Shown here: positions 16,720-22,787 of the stretch, piece after piece
Position numbering within the stretch: position 1 is the stretch's first letter
Layout: every line of letters starts with the position of its first letter
Source: Clostridia bacterium
Lineage (GTDB): Bacteria; Bacillota; Clostridia; Oscillospirales; CAG-382
NCBI GenBank assembly: GCA_017397805.1
Contig: JAFQHW010000022.1
Coordinates: 1-60,287, forward strand
Direction of reading: 5' to 3'
DNA: 60,287 nt
Notes under the pieces: model-generated
Databases searched by the model: none
Told to the model about the DNA's origin: nothing
Seen by the model: only the letters and a program-made list of their open reading frames with translations
Made by a program: the position numbers and the translations under genes

Positions 16720-18637
16720 TAAAAATACACAAATACTTATAGTCGGCTTGGGCGTAATGGGCGGCGGCTACGCAAAAGCGCTTACCGACAAGGGTTATAA
16801 AGTAAGCTGTATTACCCGCAGTCAAAAAACCATTGATTACGCAATGGCGCATAATATAATATCAAAAGGTTTTGCATATCCCGACCCGCAGATCATCTCC
16901 GAAGCAGAGCTTATAATAATAGCTTTATATCCCAAGGCGGCCATCGAGTGGGTAAAGGAGTATGGAAAATATTTCCGTAAGGATGCGGTGGTTACCGACG
17001 TAACGGGTGTTAAAGGCGGAGTTGTGGAAAGTATGCAGGCGCTTATGCCCGAAGGTGTGGAGTTTATTTCCGCCCACCCCATGGCGGGCAGAGAAAGCAG
17101 TGGTGTTGAGTACAGCGACCCCCGCGTTTTCATCGGCGCAAACTATATAATCACTCCTACGGAAAAGAACACCGAGGAGGGCATAGCCATATGCAGTGAG
17201 CTTGGGCGCATTTTGGGTTTCGGACGTATTTCCGTGCTTACTCCCGAAAAGCACGACGCCATGATAGCCTTTCTTTCCCAGCTTACCCACTGTATAGCGG
17301 TTACGCTTATGACCTGTAATCAAAGCGAGGGGATGGAGCGTTATTCCGGCGACTCCTTCCGCGACCTTACCCGTATAGCAAAAATAAACGACCGTATGTG
17401 GTCGGAGCTGTTTTTGGAAAACAAAGCACCGCTTCTTAAAGAAATGGATGCATTTATAGATGAGTTCAGCCGTCTGCGCACCATGATAGCCGAGGATAAT
17501 GCTGAGGATATGCGCGCGATGATGAGATTGTCAACTGAGCGCCGTACTAAGTTTGATAAACCCAAAACTTTAAAAATCAATACAGAAGAAAAGGATACAA
17601 GCAATATGAGCATGAATTTCAACCGCAAATTACCCATCCCTATGGAGATAAAGGAGCAGTACCCCGTAACTGCAGATATAGAAAAGATAAGAGATGACCA
17701 GACTAATGAGCTTAAAAAGGTGTTCTCAGGCGAGTCGGACAAGTTCGTTCTCGTTATCGGTCCTTGCTCTGCCGACCATCAGGATACGGTTATAAAGTAC
17801 ATCCACAATCTGCGTGAGGTACAGGAAAAGGTTAAGGATAAGATAATTATCGTTCCCCGTATTTACACCAACAAACCCCGTACCACCGGCGCGGGATATA
17901 AGGGTATGCTTCACCAGCCTGACCCTAATTCCGCCCCCGACATGCTTCAGGGCATTATCGCCATCCGCAATCTGCACATCAGAGCTTTAAAGGAAACGGG
18001 ATTTGCTTGCGCGGACGAGATGCTTTATCCCGAAAACTACCGTTACCTTTCCGACCTGCTTTCATACGTGGCAATAGGCGCAAGAAGCAGTGAGAACCAA
18101 CAGCACCGCCTTACAGCCAGCGGCTTGGATATCCCCGTAGGTATGAAGAACCCCACGGGCGGCGACCTTTCGGTAATGATGAACTCTATCACGGCAGGTC
18201 AAAGCTCTCACACCTTCTTATACCGCGGCTGGGAGGTAGTAAGCGACGGTAACCCCTATACCCACGCAATACTGCGCGGCTATGTGGATAAACGCGGTGT
18301 ATCCCACCCCAATTACCATTACGAGGACCTTATCACCCTGCACGATCTGTACGCAAAGGGCGGTCAAAAGAACCCCGCGGTAATAGTAGACACAAACCAC
18401 GCAAACTCCGACAAAAACTATTTAGAGCAACCCAGAATAGCAAAAGACGTATTGCATAGCTGTCGTTGCAGTAACGATATTAAAAAGCTTGTAAAGGGCT
18501 TGATGATAGAAAGCTATATCTACGACGGCTGTCAGAAGATAAGCGAGGACGAGATCCTCGGCAAGTCCATCACCGACCCCTGCCTCGGTTGGGAAAAGAC
18601 GGAAAGGCTTATTTACGATATAGCAGACGCTTTATAA
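16709..18637 (+). CDS. tyrA-aroF: Fused prephenate dehydrogenase and DAHP synthase
   Basis: A 642-residue fusion. Residues 1-280 are TyrA: the NAD loop LIVGLGVMGGGYAKAL, SAHPMAGRE and the helical dimer domain ending near DMRAMMRLSTERR. Residues about 315-642 are a class I (AroF/G/H-type) DAHP synthase: VIGPCSADHQD, IVPRIYTNKPRTTGAGYKG, IGARSSENQQHR, VGMKNPTGG, DTNHANSDKN and SITDPCLGWE. It would make 4-hydroxyphenylpyruvate and also catalyse the first committed shikimate step. The TTG start follows GGAGGT 8 bases upstream. An internal ATG at 17605 with AAAAGGA about 9 bases before it opens the DAHP synthase half, so a separate shorter product is possible. No frame disruption is seen. Confidence 0.93.
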   Translation: MTLDKNTQILIVGLGVMGGGYAKALTDKGYKVSCITRSQKTIDYAMAHNIISKGFAYPDPQIISEAELIIIALYPKAAIEWVKEYGKYFRKDAVVTDVTGVKGGVVESMQALMPEGVEFISAHPMAGRESSGVEYSDPRVFIGANYIITPTEKNTEEGIAICSELGRILGFGRISVLTPEKHDAMIAFLSQLTHCIAVTLMTCNQSEGMERYSGDSFRDLTRIAKINDRMWSELFLENKAPLLKEMDAFIDEFSRLRTMIAEDNAEDMRAMMRLSTERRTKFDKPKTLKINTEEKDTSNMSMNFNRKLPIPMEIKEQYPVTADIEKIRDDQTNELKKVFSGESDKFVLVIGPCSADHQDTVIKYIHNLREVQEKVKDKIIIVPRIYTNKPRTTGAGYKGMLHQPDPNSAPDMLQGIIAIRNLHIRALKETGFACADEMLYPENYRYLSDLLSYVAIGARSSENQQHRLTASGLDIPVGMKNPTGGDLSVMMNSITAGQSSHTFLYRGWEVVSDGNPYTHAILRGYVDKRGVSHPNYHYEDLITLHDLYAKGGQKNPAVIVDTNHANSDKNYLEQPRIAKDVLHSCRCSNDIKKLVKGLMIESYIYDGCQKISEDEILGKSITDPCLGWEKTERLIYDIADAL

Positions 18638-18645
18638 AAAATAAC

Positions 18646-18686
18646 AGAAGCCGATAGGTTCATTTGGAATCTATCGGCTTCTTTTT
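18646..18686. terminator. Terminator at the end of the aromatic operon
   Basis: A 12-bp stem (18646-18657 with 18671-18682, core GAAGCCGATAG) and a 13-base loop, followed by T5. The other flank is also T-rich on the minus strand, so it can serve the converging pyridoxal kinase gene. Confidence 0.88.
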
Positions 18687-18723
18687 GTTGGGTAATTTTG
18701 TTAAAGTGTTTTATTTGCCCAAA

Positions 18724-19563
18724 CTATTTTGCTTTTGCTATCATTTCGATCAACTTGCCCAGCATCGGCTCAAAGGCGGCGCCGTACCAGTGGTTATCAA
18801 GGCTTGCGGTGTATCTTATACATTCCACCGTATAGTCGGCGGCAATCTTTGCGGCGGTGTAGGCGTCGATTCCTTGTATGAAAGCGCCCGTAAACGCGCT
18901 GGCATAAATATCGCCCGTACCGTGACAGCTATTTGCCAAAAAGTCGTGCTTATAATAGGAATACTCACCGTTTTTATAAACCACAACGCCCGTCTTGCCT
19001 TCCTCGTAGGAAACACCCGTAAGCACTACGTTTTTAGCACCTAACTGCGAAAGCTTCGAAAGCAGACCGTCTATGTACTCTCTGTCATACTCCGTTTTAT
19101 ACTCGGTATCCGTAAGGAAGCAAGCCTCGGTTATATTGGGAAGCACGTAATCAGCCTTGCCGCAAAGCCACTTCATGGCTTTTACGTATTCTTCGTCAAA
19201 GGCGGGGTACAGCTTTCCGTTATCTGCCATGGCGGGGTCAACTATCTTAACCGCCCCTTCTTTTGCACAGCGCTCAAATATATCGGCAACGTATTCGATT
19301 TGAGCGGTACTGCCCAAATACCCCGTATATATGCCGTCAAAAAACAGCCTTTCCTTTTCCCAATGGTTGGTTATGGCGGGGATGTCCTCCGTCAGGTCGC
19401 GTACGGTAAATCCGGTAAATCCTGCCGTGTGGGTGGAAAGCACTGCCGACGGTAATACTGCCGCTTCCACACCGCAAGCGGAGATAATGGGCAACGCTAC
19501 CGTCAGTGAGCATTGACCCACGCAGGAAATATCTTGGATGGTTAAAACTCTTTTGTAAGACAT
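18724..19563 (-). CDS. pdxY: Pyridoxal/pyridoxamine kinase
   Basis: A 279-residue ribokinase-fold vitamin B6 kinase. The N-terminus TIQDISCVGQCSLTVALPI, the DPAMADNG block, LPNITEACFLT and the anion-hole/catalytic motif SCHGTGDIYASAF are diagnostic. It makes PLP (or PMP) from the salvaged vitamer. It starts 17 bases after trpB2 with no promoter or terminator between, so it is probably transcribed from the tryptophan T-box leader and makes the cofactor of its PLP-dependent neighbour. PdxY versus PdxK naming cannot be settled from sequence reading alone. Confidence 0.9.
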   Translation of the reverse strand: MSYKRVLTIQDISCVGQCSLTVALPIISACGVEAAVLPSAVLSTHTAGFTGFTVRDLTEDIPAITNHWEKERLFFDGIYTGYLGSTAQIEYVADIFERCAKEGAVKIVDPAMADNGKLYPAFDEEYVKAMKWLCGKADYVLPNITEACFLTDTEYKTEYDREYIDGLLSKLSQLGAKNVVLTGVSYEEGKTGVVVYKNGEYSYYKHDFLANSCHGTGDIYASAFTGAFIQGIDAYTAAKIAADYTVECIRYTASLDNHWYGAAFEPMLGKLIEMIAKAK

Positions 19564-19580
19564 AACGTTTTTACCTCTCT

Positions 19581-20954
19581 TTACTCAACTTTGGGCAGCG
19601 TTTTTTGCGCTTCGGCCAGTTCTTCATCGGTGGGCATATAGTCACCCATCACTCCGTCGTTGAACTTGCCGTAGGACAGCATATCAAAATATCCCGTACC
19701 CGTAAGACCGAAAAGTATCGTCTTTTCTTCGCCGGTTTCCTTGCATTTGAGCGCTTCTTCTATAGCTACGTGGATAGCGTGTGCGCTTTCGGGTGCGGGT
19801 AGCGTACCCTCCACTCTTGCAAAGAACTGTGCCGATTCAAACACTTTCGTTTGCTCAACGGAGCGCGCCTCCATAAGTCCTTGTGCGTAAAGCTCGGACA
19901 ATATGGGGTTCATACCGTGGTATCTAAGACCGCCCGAATGGCTGGGGGAGGGGATATAGCCACTGCCCAGCGTGTACATCTTGGCAAGAGGACAGATCAT
20001 GCCCGTATCGCAATAGTCGTAGGCGTAAACACCTCTCGTAAGGCTGGGGCAAGAGCAAGGCTCTACCGCTATTATTTGATAATCAGCCTCACCTCTCAGC
20101 TTTTTGCCCATAAAAGGTGCGATAAGACCGCCCAAATTAGAGCCGCCGCCGGCACAGCCGATGATCATATCGGGTTTTATGCCGTATTTATCCAATGCGG
20201 TTTTGGTTTCTATACCGATTACCGTTTGGTGAAGCATTACTTGGTTAAGCACGCTTCCAAGTACGTATCTGTAGCCTTCAAGGCTTGTGGCTTTTTCCAC
20301 CGCCTCGGATATTGCACATCCAAGACTGCCCGTAGTATCGGGATGCTCTGCAAGTATCTTCCTACCCACTGCGGTTTCCATGGAAGGGGAGGGAGTTACC
20401 GTTGCACCGTAGGTACGCATAACCTCGCGGCGGAAAGGCTTCTGCTCGTAGGAGCATTTAACCATATATACCTTGCAGTCCAAATCAAAATAAGAGCAAG
20501 CCATGGATAAAGCGGTGCCCCACTGACCTGCGCCCGTTTCGGTAGTAACGCCCGTAAGACCCTGCTTTTTAGCGTAATAAGCCTGGGCAATGGCAGAATT
20601 AAGCTTGTGACTGCCGCTGGTGTTGTTGCCTTCGAATTTGTAGTATATCTTTGCGGGTGTACCCAACTTTTCCTCAAGACAATAGGCTCTTACCAAGGGC
20701 GCGGGACGGTACATTCTGTAAAAGCTTCTTATTTCTTCGGGAATCTCAAAATATGCCGTATCCTCGTCCAGCTCTTGCTTTATAAGCTCGTCACAGAACA
20801 CCGGGGATAATTCCTCAGCGGTCATGGGCTTTAAAGTTTCGGGGTTAAGAAGGGGTGCGGGTTTCTTTTCCATATCCGCACGAAGGTTATACCAAGCAGT
20901 TGGCATTTCCGATTCTTCAAGGTAAATTTTGTACGGGATCTTTTCCGTTTGCAT
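19581..20954 (-). CDS. trpB2: Tryptophan synthase beta chain, TrpB2 type
   Basis: A 457-residue PLP enzyme of the longer TrpB2 class. Diagnostic blocks: RPAPLVRAYCLEEKLG, the PLP lysine in NTSGSHKLNSAIAQAYYAK, TETGAGQWGTALSMA, GCAGGGSNLGG (phosphate loop), SVEQTKVFESAQFF and GLTGTGYFD. TrpB2 usually works without TrpA, condensing indole with serine; no trpA or other trp gene is in the window. The ATG at 20954 is 8 bases after GGAGG; an upstream TTG at 20960 is less likely. It is preceded by a complete T-box leader with a Trp-type specifier, which agrees with the product. Confidence 0.95.
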   Translation of the reverse strand: MQTEKIPYKIYLEESEMPTAWYNLRADMEKKPAPLLNPETLKPMTAEELSPVFCDELIKQELDEDTAYFEIPEEIRSFYRMYRPAPLVRAYCLEEKLGTPAKIYYKFEGNNTSGSHKLNSAIAQAYYAKKQGLTGVTTETGAGQWGTALSMACSYFDLDCKVYMVKCSYEQKPFRREVMRTYGATVTPSPSMETAVGRKILAEHPDTTGSLGCAISEAVEKATSLEGYRYVLGSVLNQVMLHQTVIGIETKTALDKYGIKPDMIIGCAGGGSNLGGLIAPFMGKKLRGEADYQIIAVEPCSCPSLTRGVYAYDYCDTGMICPLAKMYTLGSGYIPSPSHSGGLRYHGMNPILSELYAQGLMEARSVEQTKVFESAQFFARVEGTLPAPESAHAIHVAIEEALKCKETGEEKTILFGLTGTGYFDMLSYGKFNDGVMGDYMPTDEELAEAQKTLPKVE

Positions 20955-20988
20955 TTTCAATTCCTCCTAATTTAAAACTTGAGGTGAA

Positions 20989-21271
20989 CAAAAAAACCTG
21001 TCCCCTCAGAAAAAATCTGCTGGGACAGGATTATAATCCTGCGGTGCCACCCGGCTTGACACGGTACAAAACCATGCCCACTTTACACGCACTGCTTTAC
21101 TATGCGCTGACCTTTGATAACGAAGTGCCCACTCCGTCTCCCATACTCTGCAAAACGCATTTCTGCTCGCCCTCGAAAGTCCATTCAACCTTATGTTTTT
21201 CACCGCAATCCCAGCACCTGCGGCTCTCTGTGGAAAAAGTGACAAGGCCTACTTACTCTTTCTCAACGGTT
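20989..21271 (-). promoter_or_regulatory. T-box riboswitch, tryptophan type, upstream of trpB2
   Basis: On the minus strand the leader carries the invariant T-box GGGTGGCACCGCAGG (21038-21052) and a competing terminator: CCTGTCCC (21022-21029) pairing with GGGACAGG (20997-21004), then T7. The bottom of Stem I pairs GGCCTT with GAGGGC. On its 3' side the loop reads TTGAATGGACT, which gives UGG (complement of 21181-21183), the Trp codon, as the likely specifier. Uncharged tRNA-Trp would favour readthrough into trpB2 and pdxY. The specifier assignment is by eye; the T-box call itself is secure. Confidence 0.92.
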
Positions 21272-21277
21272 TACACT

Positions 21278-21306
21278 ATTATAATTCCGCAAAATTGATT
21301 TGTCAA
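21278..21306 (-). promoter_or_regulatory. Consensus promoter of the trpB2 T-box transcript
   Basis: On the minus strand TTGACA (21301-21306), 17-base spacer, TATAAT (21278-21283), perfect consensus. The start is expected near 21271, giving a leader of about 315 bases. Confidence 0.88.
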
Positions 21307-21342
21307 GAGGGGAAAACAAATTTTTTTACCCTCTTTTAAAGC

Positions 21343-21840
21343 TTATTTTTTAAGGTTGTTTGCCAAAAGGTCGCGTATCTCCTTAAGAACCTCTGCGTTC
21401 TTTTCTTCTATGGTGGGTTCAGCGGGAGCAGCAGGAGCTTCCTCAACAGCCTCTTCCTCCTTGCGAAGCTTCTTCATAAGCTCTTCACGCTTCTTCTGGA
21501 AGGTCATAGCAGACTTGATGATAACGAAAAGCACAAGGGCAACCAAGAGGAAATCGATTATGCTCTGAATAAACTCGCCCCAATAGATTGCGCTTTCAGC
21601 AATTACATTGCCCTCGGCATCAACGCTTTCAGGCTTTAAAACGGTCTTAAAATCGGTAACGGCTTTATCGCCTACAAGATATGTAATAACGGGCATAATA
21701 ACCTTATCCGTAAGCGCGGTAACTATTGCCTTAAAGGAGTTACCTATAATAACACCGACAGCCATATCAAGTATGTTGCCTTTGGTTATAAATTCCTTAA
21801 ATTCTGTGATAAAACCCTTCTTTTTTTCTTTCTTTGCCAT
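21343..21840 (-). CDS. mscL: Large-conductance mechanosensitive channel
   Basis: A 165-residue MscL, the pore that opens under hypo-osmotic stress. The N-terminal FKEFITKGNILDMAVGVIIG leads into TM1, followed by a periplasmic-type loop and TM2 (IIDFLLVALVLFVIIKSAM). The C-terminus is longer and more acidic than usual, with an alanine/proline/glutamate linker (EEAPAAPAEPTIEEK) before the final amphipathic helix. It is the last gene of the long minus-strand run, 2 bases after the GDPD stop. A weak 7-bp hairpin with no clear T-tail sits between it and the trpB2 promoter. Confidence 0.94.
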   Translation of the reverse strand: MAKKEKKKGFITEFKEFITKGNILDMAVGVIIGNSFKAIVTALTDKVIMPVITYLVGDKAVTDFKTVLKPESVDAEGNVIAESAIYWGEFIQSIIDFLLVALVLFVIIKSAMTFQKKREELMKKLRKEEEAVEEAPAAPAEPTIEEKNAEVLKEIRDLLANNLKK

Positions 21841-21842
21841 TT

Positions 21843-22589
21843 TTAAAATCTCCTTAAAATTTGTGTTCTTATATCAATTGCCCTGTCGGGGTAATTGGTG
21901 ATAACTGCGTCTACACCTGCGTCCATCAGCGCCTTAAGGTCTTCCTTGCTGTTGGGGGTGTAGGGGTGTACTCTAAGCCCTGCGGCGCGGGCGTTGGCAA
22001 CGTAATTCTCGTCTGCCAAAACCGGCGCAAAGGAAGGATGCAGTGCGGTAGCTTTAAGGGCGGTGCCCAAGCTTACGTATTCGGGGTCGTCACCGTAAAG
22101 CGGTGCAACAAAGCTTTCGGGTGATTTTTCCTTAAGCTCTGATAAGTATTCGTGGACGAAGGAGGAGTAAATAACGCGGCTTCTTGCGTCGTACTTACGT
22201 TCCAGCTCCAACACCTTATCTACGATGCCCTCGCTGGTGCGTTTAAGCTCCACGTTGATTATAAGGTCCGTTTTAGGCAAAATAGCCTCGTAGACCTCTG
22301 CCAGCGTGGATATTCTTTCCTCCTCAAAACGCTTGCCGAAGGCGGTGGGATAGCCGAAGCTGTACTGCTTCAGCTCAGCCAAGGTCATCTCCTCAATAAC
22401 CCCCTCACCGTTACTGGTGCGATTTATGGCAGAGTCGTGGCAAACCACCACCTCGCCGTCTTTTGTAAGATGTACGTCCAGCTCTATACCGTCGGCACCT
22501 AATTTAGCCGACAGTATAAAGGCGGAAAGAGTGTTTTCGGGAGCGTAGGCAGAGGCACCTCTGTGTGCCCATACTGCGGTATATGTCAT
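21843..22589 (-). CDS. Glycerophosphodiester phosphodiesterase
   Basis: A 248-residue GDPD-family TIM-barrel enzyme, cytoplasmic (no signal peptide). The catalytic pair is visible in AHRGASAYAPENT and VVVCHDSAINRTS. The metal ligands are in GIELDVHLTKDGE and INVELK. The C-terminal strands VHPYTPNSKED and AVITNYPDRA close the barrel. It would release glycerol-3-phosphate from deacylated phospholipid head groups. It is placed between the DUF1858 gene (15 bases) and mscL (2 bases) in the long operon. Confidence 0.92.
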   Translation of the reverse strand: MTYTAVWAHRGASAYAPENTLSAFILSAKLGADGIELDVHLTKDGEVVVCHDSAINRTSNGEGVIEEMTLAELKQYSFGYPTAFGKRFEEERISTLAEVYEAILPKTDLIINVELKRTSEGIVDKVLELERKYDARSRVIYSSFVHEYLSELKEKSPESFVAPLYGDDPEYVSLGTALKATALHPSFAPVLADENYVANARAAGLRVHPYTPNSKEDLKALMDAGVDAVITNYPDRAIDIRTQILRRF

Positions 22590-22604
22590 GGAAAACCTCC
22601 TTGT

Positions 22605-22787
22605 TTAAGCGTTAAGCTTTGCAAGAAGATCGTCCACGTCGGCGCCGTGAACTGCGCACGCCTGCCCAATAGTTTCGCTTCTGGAGCAAGGACAGCCCAA
22701 GCAGTGCATACCTATTGAAATAAATACGGCTGCGGTTTCGGGCTTTTGGTCAAGAACGTCACCTATTATAGAGTCTTTAGTGAACAT
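22605..22787 (-). CDS. DUF1858 small cysteine-rich protein
   Basis: A 60-residue protein that matches the DUF1858 family (often named hybrid-cluster-protein-associated disulfide protein). The core is GMHCLGCPCSRSETIG, with closely spaced cysteines suited to a redox disulfide or metal, followed by a helical tail (VHGADVDDLLAKLN). The function is not established for the family. I chose the ATG at 22787 because the upstream ATG at 22796 overlaps the AAAGGA SD. The start lies 11 bases inside the 3' end of the degenerate P-type ATPase gene, so its translation is coupled to it. Confidence 0.85.
   Translation of the reverse strand: MFTKDSIIGDVLDQKPETAAVFISIGMHCLGCPCSRSETIGQACAVHGADVDDLLAKLNA

Noticed and set aside
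21310-21340. Terminator between mscL and the trpB2 promoter
   Set aside because: Only a 7-bp stem with a long AT loop and no T-tail; I cannot support it.
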